Origin: CAZRCZ01 sp964598765
GTDB taxonomy: Bacteria > Sumerlaeota > Sumerlaeia > MVZB01 > JAJFLK01
Assembly (NCBI GenBank): GCA_964598765.1
Contig: CAZRCZ010000007.1
Span: 1 to 64,000 of the forward strand
DNA: 64,000 nt
Reading direction: 5' to 3'
Shown here: positions 1 to 11,984 of the stretch, one piece after another
Layout of the letters: each line of letters begins with the position of its first letter
Numbering within the stretch: the first letter of the stretch is position 1
The notes under the pieces: model-generated
What the model was told of the DNA's origin: nothing
Seen by the model: the letters and a program-made list of their open reading frames with translations, nothing else
Database searches by the model: none
Translations under genes and position numbers: made by a program

Positions 1-9
1 GAGGTGCCC

Positions 10-804
10 ATGAGCAGCCTCCGCCCATCCGAGAAAGCCCAGTTCGAGAAGCTGTTCGGCATGGACTCCGGCTATGTCCTGAATTACTCGGACGGAACCT
101 TCGCCGACTTCTTCGCGGAGATCGCCGACATCGAAATCCACTCCGAGAACTACACGAAGGGCGGCACGTCCAAGGCAAAGAAATTGCGGTGCTTCTGGAA
201 CGATGAATCGGACGCGTTGGTTGGAAAAGTGCTCATTGGGCTGTTGGACCATTGGCGGAGATCGTCTGATCCAGACCCAAAGCGTCAGGAACTTCACGAT
301 CAATGCCGCGAGATTGCAAATCGCCTACTATCCGGCGGCCCGAGACTTTCCGGCTTGAAGGCGACCACGGCGGCCTTTGACGCATATCAACTCAGCCAGC
401 AAATCCGCCGGATGGAGGACGCGATTGAAGACGATCCGGCATTGGCTATCGGCACGGCGAAGGAATTGATCGAGACGGTGTGCCATACGATCCTCGCGGA
501 GAGGGGCAAGCCCGTGGAGGGAACGCCCGACATTCCGGTATTGACGAAGCAGACTCTCAAGGAATTGAATCTTTTACCAGATGGCGTTTCGGCCCAAGCT
601 AAAGGTGCGGAGACGATCAAGCGAACGCTTAGCAATTTGGCCTCGGTGGCCCAAGGCTTGACCGAACTCCGCAATCTCTACGGCACGGGGCATGGCCGGC
701 ATGGGAACGCCAAGGGTCTCAAGCCGCGCCACGCGAAACTCGCCGTGGGTGCGGCGGCAACGTTGGCGACCTTTCTTTTCGAGACACACTCGGAGGTGAA
801 GTAG
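10..804 (+). CDS. Abortive infection family protein (Abi_C-type C-terminal domain)
   Basis: This 264-aa soluble protein has a C-terminal half resembling the abortive infection C-terminal domain: a helix with GTAKELIETVCHTIL, then a Leu-rich segment (LTKQTLKELNLLP) and a segment reading LTELRNLYGTGHG, the conserved end of that family. The N-terminal half is acidic and helical and I do not recognise it. The frame is open to the left edge; the ATG at 10 has GAGGTG just before it, but a GTG at 4 or a start further upstream is possible. It is followed after 88 bases by the SIR2 gene on the same strand, so it probably belongs to the same defence operon. Abi_C proteins often sit in defence islands, including type I restriction loci; their biochemical activity is mostly unknown. 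The family call is good and the exact role is unknown. Confidence 0.7.
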   Translation: MSSLRPSEKAQFEKLFGMDSGYVLNYSDGTFADFFAEIADIEIHSENYTKGGTSKAKKLRCFWNDESDALVGKVLIGLLDHWRRSSDPDPKRQELHDQCREIANRLLSGGPRLSGLKATTAAFDAYQLSQQIRRMEDAIEDDPALAIGTAKELIETVCHTILAERGKPVEGTPDIPVLTKQTLKELNLLPDGVSAQAKGAETIKRTLSNLASVAQGLTELRNLYGTGHGRHGNAKGLKPRHAKLAVGAAATLATFLFETHSEVK

Positions 805-892
805 TGAACTCATCCCATTGTATTGGCCATCCCGGATTGCGCGAACCCAGTTTACTCCAAACTGCGTGTTGGCGAATTCGCAAGGAGACCCT

Positions 893-2188
893 ATGACTTC
901 CGCGCCAGCTTCGCCCGTAACGCCCGCCCATTCGCCTGCTGCACCATCGACCTTCGGGGAACCGCTAATGTTTTCCCCGGATGCAGGCGAATGGAAGCCC
1001 CTGAAGGCCATCATCCCGGCTGGACTGTCCGCAGAGGATGAGAAGAAGCTCCATGCTGCGGTGAAGGCGACGCGAGATGAGCTGAAGGCATTTCTGCTGT
1101 CCTCACTTCAGATGCAACATGTGGTTGTGCTCGCGGGGAGCGGCACGTCGCTTGGCTCCATTACCAAAGGCCCGTCGATGTGGGATTTATGGGACCACTG
1201 CGTGCATTCCAATCCGGGAACGGGAACGGACGCACGCACGATTTCTACAAAGGCGGCAAAGGTTATAAAGAGGGTTGGCTATGACGTCGCCGCAGAAAAA
1301 GAGAACATCGAATCCTTGCTCTCCAGGTGCGAGGCCGTTTTGCAAATTGAAGAAACCGCATACGTCCGGGCATTTGTGACGGCTTCCCGAAAGCTCATCG
1401 TTGATATGTGTGCAGGCTTCTTGAACCCTAGCGATGACTCTCAACTGGCGGGCCATCGCACTTTTCTGCATCGGCTGTCCCGACGGCGGGTTCGTGATTC
1501 GCGCTTGAAACTCTTTACAACCAACTACGACACCTGTTTCGAGATGGCTGCGGGCCGTCAAGGCTTGGTGGTCATGGACGGGTTTTCGTTCACCCAACCT
1601 CGTCGATTTGATCCGCGTTTCTTCTTACACGACATTGTCCGTCGGCCAAGCACGGCAGATGACATCGGAATCCCACTGGAGGGCGTCTTCCATCTTTTCA
1701 AGCTTCACGGCTCGGTAAACTGGTCAAGGGAGAGTGAGCATGAGATTCAGGTCTCGGAAAAGCCGGCACCCGATAAGGCTTGCCTGATTTACCCAGCGAG
1801 GGGCAAATATCAGCAATCCTACGTTCAACCCCACCTTGAATTGATGTCCCAATACCTATCGGCTCTTCGAGAGCCGAATACGTGCCTCATCGTCACCGGC
1901 TTCGGCTTTAACGACGATCATTTGTCTGAGCCTATACTAGCTGCCATCACGACCAACCCTCATATGCGTCTAATCGTTGCCGATCCAGCAGCCGACGATA
2001 TTACGGCGAGCCGCAAACCACGCAATAGGTATTGGGAAGCCGTGTTCCAGCTTGCAAAGCAAGGCGAGGATGTGAAGCTGATCAACGCCTCGTTCGGTGA
2101 TTTTGCGGATTTGATTCCCGATCTCAAATCCCTCACGCCTGCCCAACGTCTAACCCGAGACATCAAAGGAATTGTGGGGGGCGCATGA
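893..2188 (+). CDS. SIR2-domain defence protein (probable NAD+ hydrolase)
   Basis: This 431-aa protein has a SIR2-like Rossmann domain after a Pro/Ala-rich N-terminal tail. Visible landmarks are the dinucleotide loop GSGTS at about 82-86, the TTNYD motif at about 209-213 with the conserved Asn, and LHGS at about 271-274 holding the likely catalytic His. Near the end is VTGFGFNDDHLSEPI, the closing motif of SIR2_2-type proteins. In phage defence such domains degrade NAD+ when a partner senses infection. The start at 893 is chosen because AAGGAG lies at 882-887; upstream in-frame codons read as noise. The stop overlaps the start of the HerA-like gene (ATGA at 2185-2188), so the two are translationally coupled, as expected for a SIR2-HerA pair. 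The operon context is strong; the NAD+ substrate is inferred from the family. Confidence 0.85.
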   Translation: MTSAPASPVTPAHSPAAPSTFGEPLMFSPDAGEWKPLKAIIPAGLSAEDEKKLHAAVKATRDELKAFLLSSLQMQHVVVLAGSGTSLGSITKGPSMWDLWDHCVHSNPGTGTDARTISTKAAKVIKRVGYDVAAEKENIESLLSRCEAVLQIEETAYVRAFVTASRKLIVDMCAGFLNPSDDSQLAGHRTFLHRLSRRRVRDSRLKLFTTNYDTCFEMAAGRQGLVVMDGFSFTQPRRFDPRFFLHDIVRRPSTADDIGIPLEGVFHLFKLHGSVNWSRESEHEIQVSEKPAPDKACLIYPARGKYQQSYVQPHLELMSQYLSALREPNTCLIVTGFGFNDDHLSEPILAAITTNPHMRLIVADPAADDITASRKPRNRYWEAVFQLAKQGEDVKLINASFGDFADLIPDLKSLTPAQRLTRDIKGIVGGA

Positions 2189-3947
2189 CTCCACCATTAA
2201 CTGTCGATGAGTCATTTCCACGCGGTCTCCTTCGCCCCGAATTGTTCATCGGGGTGCTGTCGTCCGTATCTTCGCAGGTCGTGCGCTTCACCCTAAATGA
2301 AGCTGGCTCGCCAAGTGGCGCGCACTTCCTTGGTGGACGATACGGTAAGGGAGAAGTGGGTGAGTTCGTTCTTATCGAAGGGCAAATCAGTCTTCTGCTT
2401 GGTCGTGTGGTTGAAGTTCATCTTCCCGACGCGGAGCGTCGTTCGGTCGATGCGGCGCGCTCCAAGGTGCCCGATCTGGACGCAGTGGGAACGATTCAGC
2501 TCTTGGGTTCCGTCACGATGGACTCGCTTCGAGTCACGGCGGGCGTGGAATCCTACCCGCGCCTCGGCGACCGTGTTTACGCTGCTCCGCACAACTTTGT
2601 GGCGGACTTGCCTCGCCTCATGGAGCCAGAGGGCAGTCCCGCGAACACCGTTGAACTCAGGTTGGGGTCAATAGACGTTGCGCTGGAAAGTGCGGTCTCA
2701 ATCCGCCCCGAGAAGCTATTTGGACGGCATTGCGCGATTCTCGGAACAACGGGAGGCGGCAAAAGCTGGACAACTGCTCGCATTATCGAAGAATGCTTGA
2801 AGTTCAAATCCAAGATCATTCTCTTGGATGCCACGGGCGAATATCGTGGCTTTTCCGGCACGCATGTGTCGCATTGTCATCTTGGTGTTCCTGTCAATAA
2901 AGCTTCCGGGTCACTGGCGCGTTCTTTGCCTCCGACTTGCTTTATCGAATCCGATTTCGTTGCTCTGTTCGAGCCAGCGGGTAAGGTGCAAGGACCAAAG
3001 ATGCGGGCGGCAATGCGCAGCCTGCGACTGGCTAAGCTCGAACCTGGAGTGGCGAGTAATGGGATTATTCGGAAGATCGATCAACCGAAAGCCGCCATTG
3101 AGGCAGCTGAGAAGAAGCCGGGAGTCGCCGCCAAGCTCGATGATCCGCGACAAGAATTTGATGTGGTCAAGTTAAGCGCACAGATCGAGCAAGAATGCGT
3201 TTATCCAGACGGATTTCTGGCCGGAGGCCCCAAAGGGGCAAAGGATACATCAAAGTGGGGCGGGGATTCGGGTGAAGTGTCCCATTGTATATCCCTTATG
3301 ACCCGTATTAGTGCGGTGCTTACCTCCCCTTCATTTGAGTGCGTGTTCAAATCGCCGGAACCCGCCTTGACGCAAGCAATCACCAATTTCGTGACCTATG
3401 ATAAGCGGCTGCTTCGGGTGTGCTTGAGTGGCGTATCTTATGAATTCAAAGCGCGGGAGATCGTCGCAAACGTCATTGGCCGCTGTCTCCTGAACATGGC
3501 AAGGAGCGGCACTTTCCAAACTGCACCTGTAGTAGTGGTGGTGGATGAAGCGCACAACTTTCTTGGAAGACAAATCGGCGGCGAGGATGCCGTGGCAAAG
3601 CTGGATGCCTTCGAGTTGATCGCAAAGGAGGGCCGAAAATTCGGTCTGAATATTTGCCTTACGACGCAGCGCCCCCGCGACATTACAGAAGGCGTCTTGA
3701 GCCAGATGGGAACGCTGGTGGTGCATCGGCTTACAAATGATCAAGATCGGCAGGTGGTTGAACGGGCGTGCGGAGAGATTGATCGTTCTGCCTCCTCCTT
3801 CCTTCCAAACCTCAAGCCAGGCGAGGCCGCAATCATCGGGGCTGATTTTCCGATCCCCCTGACGATCCAGATTTTCCCGCCTGAAGCCCAGCCCAAATCC
3901 GATGGGCCGGATTATCAGCATCATTGGCAGGTGGGAACCACTCTGTG

Positions 3948-3948
<1 letters not shown>
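2185..3948 (+). CDS. HerA-like hexameric ATPase of a SIR2-HerA system
   Basis: This 587-aa P-loop ATPase belongs to the HerA/FtsK branch. The N-terminal 170 residues form the beta-rich HAS-barrel type region. Walker A is GTTGGGKS at about 187-194, followed by ILLDATGEYRG; Walker B is VVVVVDEAHNF at about 449-459; the sensor region reads LTTQRPRDITEGVLSQMGT, and an Arg-containing segment LTNDQDRQVVERACGE follows. HerA proteins form hexameric DNA translocases; in two-gene defence systems they assemble with a SIR2, nuclease or other effector subunit. The gene starts inside the stop of the SIR2 gene (4-base overlap) and its own TGA shares one base with the ATG of hsdR (TGATG at 3946-3950), so effector, ATPase and restriction subunit are translated as a chain. 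I see no effector domain fused to it. Confidence 0.87.
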
Positions 3949-7112
<3,164 letters not shown>

Positions 7113-7153
7113 CCTCAAGCGATTCGGTCTTCATTCACCCGTTTGGCTTGAAT

Positions 7154-7621
7154 CTATAAATTATGCCGTCGGCTCCATTTGTAACGCGAACTCCACACAC
7201 CGTCGAGGTCGCTGTCATACCAACCGCAACGGCCTTCCATCTCGTGGCCGGCGGCGGCGATCTTCACGACGAACGTGCCCGTGCCGGCGAGGACGCTGCG
7301 GTTCTTGCGCCGAAACTCGCCGGAGAAGGCGTTGCGGCGAATCCAGCCTCGATATTCAAATGGGTCTCCCGGTTCGCCTTGGACGTGGCCCGTGCCTTGG
7401 ACGCGGCGGCCAAACTGGGTGAGCACGGCGTCGATCTTGAGGACGCGGGACGTTCCGCTGGAGAGGGGATCGAGGAAGCGAACGACCCATGCGCCGCCAA
7501 GGGCGGGGGTGTCGGGGAGAAGCCAAAGCGAGAGTCGGGAAAGGCGGGCGCGAAGTTCAGCCCCGGCGAGCTTGGCGAGGATCGAGAGAACGAACGCGAT
7601 GAGGTCGCGGAGAGTCTCCAT
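7154..7621 (-). CDS. Small beta-strand-rich protein of unknown function
   Basis: I do not recognise this 155-aa protein. The first 45 residues are Leu/Ala-rich with a short hydrophobic stretch that could be a weak membrane anchor. The rest looks like alternating beta strands with spaced Gly and aromatic residues (GTGHVQGE, FEYRGWIRRNAFSGEF, GTFVVKI, GRCGWYDSDLDGVWSSRYKW), which resembles a small beta-barrel or lipocalin-like fold. Its ATG directly follows the TAA of the acetyltransferase gene with no spacer, so the two are almost certainly co-transcribed and coupled. It lies just behind the defence operon on the opposite strand, convergent with hsdR. Defence-associated ligand-sensing barrels are possible, but that is a guess from position. 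Confidence 0.6.
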   Translation of the reverse strand: METLRDLIAFVLSILAKLAGAELRARLSRLSLWLLPDTPALGGAWVVRFLDPLSSGTSRVLKIDAVLTQFGRRVQGTGHVQGEPGDPFEYRGWIRRNAFSGEFRRKNRSVLAGTGTFVVKIAAAGHEMEGRCGWYDSDLDGVWSSRYKWSRRHNL

Positions 7622-8185
7622 TTACGCGCATGAGGCCAAGTCCTTGTAAAGCACGACCATCGCGCCGCCCTCGGGCAGCCAGCCGGGAATCCCGCCGACC
7701 TCGGCGAACCCCTGCGCGCGGTAGAAGGCGCGGGCGCGGTCGAAGTCGGGGGTGGAATAGGTTTCGATGTAGAATTTCATGAAATGATGCTGTCTTGCTT
7801 GAGCCATTACGGCCGCAAGCATTCGAGGCGCAAACCCTTGACCCTGAAGCTCGGGATCGAGGGCGAACCAAGAAAGCCATACGTTTTGCGGCGGCCCCCA
7901 CGCATAATGGTGAAGTCCGACAACGCCGACGATCTTTGGGCCGCTGGCGAGAACGTAGAGAATGCGCCCATCGTCCACTCCGCTCTTGCGGCTCGAAAAA
8001 TGAAGGTGCAAAGTTTGGGCGGCGTAGCCTCCCTCATCCGGGTTCATGGCGCGGCTGATGAGGGAGACGGCCTGCCCGATGTGGGACTCCTGCATCGGAT
8101 GAAGGGCGAACTCGGCTGCGAGCGCATTCGCGTTGAATGGGCTTGAAGCGGGAACCTCGGTGGCGATGGTGGATGCCGTCGTCAT
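7622..8185 (-). CDS. GNAT family N-acetyltransferase
   Basis: This 187-aa GNAT-fold acyltransferase shows the acetyl-CoA pyrophosphate loop as LDPELQGQGFAPRML (the Q-x-x-G-x-A-like turn). It is preceded by the strand VWLSWFAL and followed by the C-terminal RARAFYRAQGFAEVG segment, the usual last helix and strand of the fold. The substrate cannot be read from the sequence; GNATs acetylate amino groups of small molecules or proteins. I chose the ATG at 8185; a start nine codons upstream is also open. It is divergent from the Xre-type gene at 8297 and coupled to the small beta-rich gene behind it. A GNAT next to an Xre regulator recalls GNAT-type toxin-antitoxin pairs, but the antitoxin there is usually RHH and on the same strand, so I do not claim this. 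Confidence 0.85.
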   Translation of the reverse strand: MTTASTIATEVPASSPFNANALAAEFALHPMQESHIGQAVSLISRAMNPDEGGYAAQTLHLHFSSRKSGVDDGRILYVLASGPKIVGVVGLHHYAWGPPQNVWLSWFALDPELQGQGFAPRMLAAVMAQARQHHFMKFYIETYSTPDFDRARAFYRAQGFAEVGGIPGWLPEGGAMVVLYKDLASCA

Positions 8186-8296
8186 TATATCAAGCGTTCG
8201 CGGATCGCGCAAAACCGCCTACGCTCTCCGCGCCTCCACTGAGATTTTACCGAAGACTGTGGCTTTTAAGCTACAAGAAAAACGCGGCGCATTTCG

Positions 8297-8575
8297 ATGA
8301 ACGATTTCTCAAAAAGGCTCGGCGAACGACTTCGATCCCTTCGGGGCGAGGCCACGCTTCGCGAATTTGCGCCTAAGCTGGGACTCGACGCTCGCGCCCT
8401 TCACCGGATCGAAAGCGGCGAACAAAACATCACGCTCGAAACACTTGCCACTATTTGCGAGCGTCTCAATTGCAGAGCCGGGGACTTGATTGATGCGGCA
8501 GTGAGCAATCCAGCCGGGCGCAACAAACTCGCCGCCAAAAAGAAGACGGCCCCCTCTCGGAAGAAGCCGTCTTGA
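8297..8575 (+). CDS. Xre-type helix-turn-helix regulator
   Basis: This 92-aa protein is nearly all a Cro/C1-type HTH: FSKRLGERLRSLRG, then LREFAPKLGLDARALHRIESGEQ (helices 2-3) and LETLATICERLNC, followed by a Lys-rich tail (AAKKKTAPSRKK). It would bind DNA as a dimer, most likely at the 110-base divergent region it shares with the acetyltransferase gene. Its end overlaps an inverted repeat that looks like a shared terminator with the convergent small Cys-rich gene. The HTH family is clear; the regulated genes are inferred. Confidence 0.85.
   Translation: MNDFSKRLGERLRSLRGEATLREFAPKLGLDARALHRIESGEQNITLETLATICERLNCRAGDLIDAAVSNPAGRNKLAAKKKTAPSRKKPS
8543..8573. terminator. Bidirectional intrinsic terminator
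   Basis: AAGACGGC at 8543-8550 pairs with GCCGTCTT at 8566-8573 (8-bp stem, 15-base loop). Read on the minus strand the stem runs into CTTCTTTTT, a good U-tract for the Cys-rich gene ending at 8628. On the plus strand it overlaps the last codons of the Xre-type gene. Confidence 0.65.
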
Positions 8576-8627
8576 TGTCGGGGAATGTCGTCCCCGGCGG
8601 TCGCCGCCGAACTGAATCGGTGAGCGA

Positions 8628-8894
8628 TCAAAGCCCAAAGTCCTTCATCGTCGCGGCGAGGCCGTCCTCGTCGTCGCCCAGCACACGGGCGACCTCATTC
8701 CGGAGCACGCCGCGCTCCTTGGCGTCGGGCAATCCCGTGCCGTCCTTCGGACAGCAGGGGCATCGCAAAACGACCAATCGGCTGCGGCCGAACTCCCAAC
8801 CTTCGGCGCTCGCGTCTTCGGCGGATTGGGGCACGTCATGGCGAAGGTGGTATTGATCCCACGGTTCGCCGCAATTGGAGCAATGAACGTCCAT
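8628..8894 (-). CDS. Small Cys-rich (zinc-ribbon-like) protein
   Basis: This 88-aa protein has CSNC near the start and CPCC in the middle (VVLRCPCCPKDG), a plausible two-knuckle zinc site, and an acidic C-terminus (VLGDDEDGLAATMKDFG). The start at 8894 is supported by an excellent Shine-Dalgarno (AAGGAGG, 8 bases upstream); a longer frame upstream reads as noise. It lies 35 bases after the ArdC-like gene and belongs to the same minus-strand operon (parB-like, ardC-like, this gene). I know no specific function for it; such proteins are frequent in plasmid and ICE cargo. Confidence 0.7.
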   Translation of the reverse strand: MDVHCSNCGEPWDQYHLRHDVPQSAEDASAEGWEFGRSRLVVLRCPCCPKDGTGLPDAKERGVLRNEVARVLGDDEDGLAATMKDFGL

Positions 8895-8929
8895 CGCGTT
8901 TCCTCCTTTCTGGATGGTCCGCTCGCGGG

Positions 8930-9844
8930 TCAGTGGTTTCCGTTTTCGCCCGGCGGATTTTCCGGCGGGTCTTGGGCGGCGCGGATCGCGTCTATGATCC
9001 GCGCCGCCGTGTGCCGCACGGTTTCCAGCCGGTCGAGCAGGAGCTTGGGTTCGGAGTCGTAAAGGAGCAGATAGTCCGCGCTGTCGCACTGGACGCCGAA
9101 GTGGCGGCAAACGACGAACGCGGTGGCGTCGGCCTCGGTTTCGCGGATGGTCTTGTTCGGCTCCTTGGGGGAGCCGTCCTTCGGCCAGTGCAAAAGTTCG
9201 TGGGCAAACTCATGCGCCAGCGTCCGGAAAGCCTCCGGGGGACCCAAGTCGTTGCGGATCACGATGCGTCCTCCGTAGGACGCGCCGTGAGCCGAAGCCG
9301 ATTCCGGCGTGTGGTCCAGTTCCTCTAGCGCAATGCCGGAGGCCCGAACCGCTTCCTTCAAGTGGGGCAATGCCGAACCGGCGTCGCCCGCCGAATGAAG
9401 CAGGTCGGGAACCTCCTCGCCCTCGGTCTGCGAAATATCGAAGACATAGACCGGCTTGAAGAGGGTGATCTTCTCGCGGGTCTCGCTTCGCTCGCTCTCG
9501 CTGGTCTCGTCCTCGGATGCCGGCTCGGATTCACGGTCGGATTTTTTCCAGACCGCCATCGGAGCCAGAATCATGATGCCCTTCTCGCCGGGGCGGACAT
9601 GCCGCCCCAGACGATTCCATTGCCGGAGCCCGGCCACTCGCGTGGCTTCGGGCTTCTGGACCATGATGAGCATCAAGTTCCCCAACGAGTAGGAATGGAA
9701 ATGAGCGGCGAACTCCAGGTAGCGGACAAGCTGTTCGGACTTGCCCCGCCCCATTTGTTCGGCCAGCTCGCGGATGTGGTCGTCGAGCATTTGCCCGGCT
9801 TCCCGGACTTTCTCCGTCCGGGGGGAGGCGGTGGCTGTGCTCAT
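8930..9844 (-). CDS. ArdC-like antirestriction protein with zincin domain
   Basis: This 304-aa protein combines the ArdC N-terminal ssDNA-binding domain (about 10-130: helical start, then FHSYSLGNLMLIMVQKPEA, RHVRPGEKGIMILAP, and VFDISQTEG) with a C-terminal metallopeptidase-like domain carrying HEFAHELLH and, downstream, ETEADATAFVV, the third-ligand Glu region. ArdC proteins of conjugative plasmids protect the incoming single strand from host restriction. The gene starts 4 bases inside the parB-like gene (ATGA overlap) and is followed by the small Cys-rich gene. An antirestriction protein beside a mobilisation block is the expected place; that the same element also carries HsdR is notable. 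Confidence 0.85.
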   Translation of the reverse strand: MSTATASPRTEKVREAGQMLDDHIRELAEQMGRGKSEQLVRYLEFAAHFHSYSLGNLMLIMVQKPEATRVAGLRQWNRLGRHVRPGEKGIMILAPMAVWKKSDRESEPASEDETSESERSETREKITLFKPVYVFDISQTEGEEVPDLLHSAGDAGSALPHLKEAVRASGIALEELDHTPESASAHGASYGGRIVIRNDLGPPEAFRTLAHEFAHELLHWPKDGSPKEPNKTIRETEADATAFVVCRHFGVQCDSADYLLLYDSEPKLLLDRLETVRHTAARIIDAIRAAQDPPENPPGENGNH

Positions 9845-11598
9845 CGGGATTCGTTCCCGTTGACCGCAACCGCTTCCTCTTCATCCGTTTCGTCTTCGCT
9901 TCCGCCCGGAGCGGCCCAGTCGTCTTCGACCTCATCCTTCCACGCTTTCGCGTAGGGGATGGCGGTCGCGGCTTCGGCCCGCAGAGCGGCGAGGTCGAAC
10001 CCGAGCATCGTGCAGAGGATTTCGGCCTCCGCGTAATGCGCGTGGTTGTTCATCTCGCCGGGGGCGACAGACAGGCGCGAGGCTTCGCGCCCCAGCGCCA
10101 GCCGGATCAACTCCCAGCAAAGCCGCTGGACGGCCTCGCGAGTTTCGCCCGTGCCGGTCTCGTGGTTCTTGAGACCGCTCAGCGATTCCCAATCGAGCCC
10201 GTCCGGCATCGTGCCGATGGAGCCGTTCTGCGCGTGGTTGCGCCAGCCGTGTTCCGAAAGAAGAGCCGCGAGCAAGACAAGCGTCTTGACCGTCAGCCCC
10301 TTGCGCGCGAGCGCGGAACCACCTTCGATGTCGCCGATGCGGGCCAAGTCGCTCTCCGCCGCGAGGGCTTCGAGCTTGATCTTGACCGCCTCGATGACGA
10401 TCTGACGCCGCCGCTTGTCGTAAGGCTTGCGCTTCTCCTGGACGGTCTTCTCGGCGGGAGCCTGATTGGCCTCCGTCGCTCGGTCCGTCCGGGAAGCATG
10501 CGATTCCGCCGTTCCGCTTTGGTGAACCGGCTGAACCCATTTCACGCGCCCCAAGCCGGGGCCATTGACGACAAGCGCGGGAACCGCGTTGCCGTCGGAT
10601 TTGCGGCTCGTGGCGACTTCCGAAGCGTTCAAGACTTCCGTCTGGAACGTCTCTTCGAGGTCAACGCCGTCCTGCTCCCCGTTGTTTAAGAGCACGGCCT
10701 CGGGATGCTCCTTGCGAAGGTCCTCGGCCTTGCGCGTGAGAAACAGGTCGGCCTTACGCCGCCAGCACTGGGCGTCGAGGCATTGATCGCCGGGGGGCGA
10801 CTTGCTCTCCTCGGCGTCCATCTCGCCCTCAAAAAGATCGGGCGTGTGCGACGACCGCTTGGGGCAGACGTTGCACGCTCCCGCTTCGGGGCAGAGCGTC
10901 TCGTCGCTTGCCTTCCACGGCGCGGCGGAAAGGACGCGAAGGAACTGGCCGGTCGTTTCCACAAGGTCGCGGAAGCCCGGCACGTTCCATCGCCAGTTGC
11001 CGTTCATTTGGTCCAGCATCCGGTCCTGCACGTCGGCGGGAAACCGGCTGATGACCTCCAGATGACTCGGCGGCCACTCGGAGATTTTCGTCTCCGGGTT
11101 CCTCGCTTCGGTAAGCCAACGCTCGGACAACTCCGTGAGACTCGCGCGGCGTGCCACCCAGGCGCGGCTGCGCCCGAGCGACCGTGCCACGGCCTCCGGT
11201 TCCAAGCCGATGTCGAGAAGCCCCCGCACGGCGGCGGCCTCCTCCAGCGGCTCCAAGTTGCGGCGTTGGTGATTCTCCACGACGCGGATGACTTCGGCTT
11301 GCGCCTCGTCCTCCTTGCCGCTGAGGATCACGCACGGCGCGGACTCCAGCTTGAGCATCTTCATCGCGCGCCACCGGCGCTCACCGGCGACGATGTGATA
11401 GAGGCCCTTCGATTCGGGATCGGGCTTGACGATGATCGGGTAAAGCAACCCGACCGTCTTGATCGAGGACGCCAAGCCTTTCAACTCGTCGTCCTTGGGG
11501 ATAGCCCGGTTGCCCGGACTCGGCGTGAGATCGGCGAGAGCCAGTGTCGCTGGCTTGCCGATCGGTTTGAGGCTTTTGGCCTCGGCGTTCGCCTTCAT
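9841..11598 (-). CDS. Long ParB-like nuclease/partition protein
   Basis: This 585-aa protein opens with a ParB/Spo0J N-terminal domain: IVKPDPESKGLYHIVAGERR with the GERR signature near 75, and VVENHQRRNLEPLEEAA. A HTH follows (VARSLGRSRAWVARRASL). The remaining 400 residues are unusual, with a Cys cluster (CPEAGACNVCPKRS, and CLDAQC later) that may bind zinc. Length is about twice that of a chromosomal ParB. No ParA is adjacent; the ParA in this window pairs with another, shorter ParB at 25784. Plasmid and ICE ParB-like proteins of this size act in regulation or stabilisation. The start at 11598 has GAGGAGGG upstream. It is first in an operon with ardC-like and a small Cys-rich gene. Confidence 0.85.
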   Translation of the reverse strand: MKANAEAKSLKPIGKPATLALADLTPSPGNRAIPKDDELKGLASSIKTVGLLYPIIVKPDPESKGLYHIVAGERRWRAMKMLKLESAPCVILSGKEDEAQAEVIRVVENHQRRNLEPLEEAAAVRGLLDIGLEPEAVARSLGRSRAWVARRASLTELSERWLTEARNPETKISEWPPSHLEVISRFPADVQDRMLDQMNGNWRWNVPGFRDLVETTGQFLRVLSAAPWKASDETLCPEAGACNVCPKRSSHTPDLFEGEMDAEESKSPPGDQCLDAQCWRRKADLFLTRKAEDLRKEHPEAVLLNNGEQDGVDLEETFQTEVLNASEVATSRKSDGNAVPALVVNGPGLGRVKWVQPVHQSGTAESHASRTDRATEANQAPAEKTVQEKRKPYDKRRRQIVIEAVKIKLEALAAESDLARIGDIEGGSALARKGLTVKTLVLLAALLSEHGWRNHAQNGSIGTMPDGLDWESLSGLKNHETGTGETREAVQRLCWELIRLALGREASRLSVAPGEMNNHAHYAEAEILCTMLGFDLAALRAEAATAIPYAKAWKDEVEDDWAAPGGSEDETDEEEAVAVNGNESR

Positions 11599-11729
11599 GG
11601 CGCAACCCTCCTCATGAGGTGGGATTCGCCGTCCCTGACAAGCAGGGGACGGCCAAGTCACCTCACGAAGATTCGGTGCGAAAGAAGGGCACGCTCAGTG
11701 TTTGGCAAAGACCTATTGGGTCTGCGCAC

Positions 11730-11757
11730 ACCCTAGCAAACCTGCGGAATTCGTCAA
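11730..11757 (-). promoter_or_regulatory. Putative promoter of the parB-ardC operon
   Basis: On the minus strand TTGACG (11752-11757) is followed after 16 bases by TAGGGT (11730-11735). The -35 matches 5 of 6 and the -10 only 3 of 6. The leader to the parB-like start is about 125 bases. Confidence 0.4.
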
Positions 11758-11779
11758 ATCGGCGGGCTGTCCGCAAGTT

Positions 11780-11808
11780 TGGCGGAGTGCTAGGCGGCGG
11801 GTATAATG
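11780..11808 (+). promoter_or_regulatory. Putative promoter of the coupling ATPase gene
   Basis: A perfect -10 TATAAT at 11803-11808 is preceded at 17 bases by a weak -35 TTGGCG (11780-11785). The leader to the ATG at 11985 would be about 170 bases. Confidence 0.4.
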
Positions 11809-11984
11809 CGATGAGGAATTCTCAAGCGGCCCCGCCGCTTGGATTCCGAATCAAGCCTCTATTACCCCGGCGGCTCGCCCACAAACGCGGATGCCGCTGG
11901 CGGGCTGTAGCCCAGGAGATGCAAGGGCAAGCGCCGAAAGGCGAAAATCGCGTCTCCAAGGAGTAGGGGTTTGCTTGGGAATCC

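Larger units (their letters stand above)
11599..11984. promoter_or_regulatory. Divergent promoter region between parB-like and coupling ATPase genes
   Basis: This 386-base region has no convincing gene. It contains a minus-strand -35-like TTGACG with a weak -10 (11730-11757) and a plus-strand TATAAT at 11803-11808. From about 11820 it holds GC-rich sequence leading to the ATPase start. The block AGGCGGCGGGTATAATGCG recurs, with one extra G, at 34453-34471 in front of the recombinase. Confidence 0.5.

Noticed and set aside
7622..8575. GNAT plus Xre as a toxin-antitoxin module
   Set aside because: The genes are divergent and the GNAT has a normal length with a downstream partner; TacT/AtaT-type systems use a same-strand RHH antitoxin.
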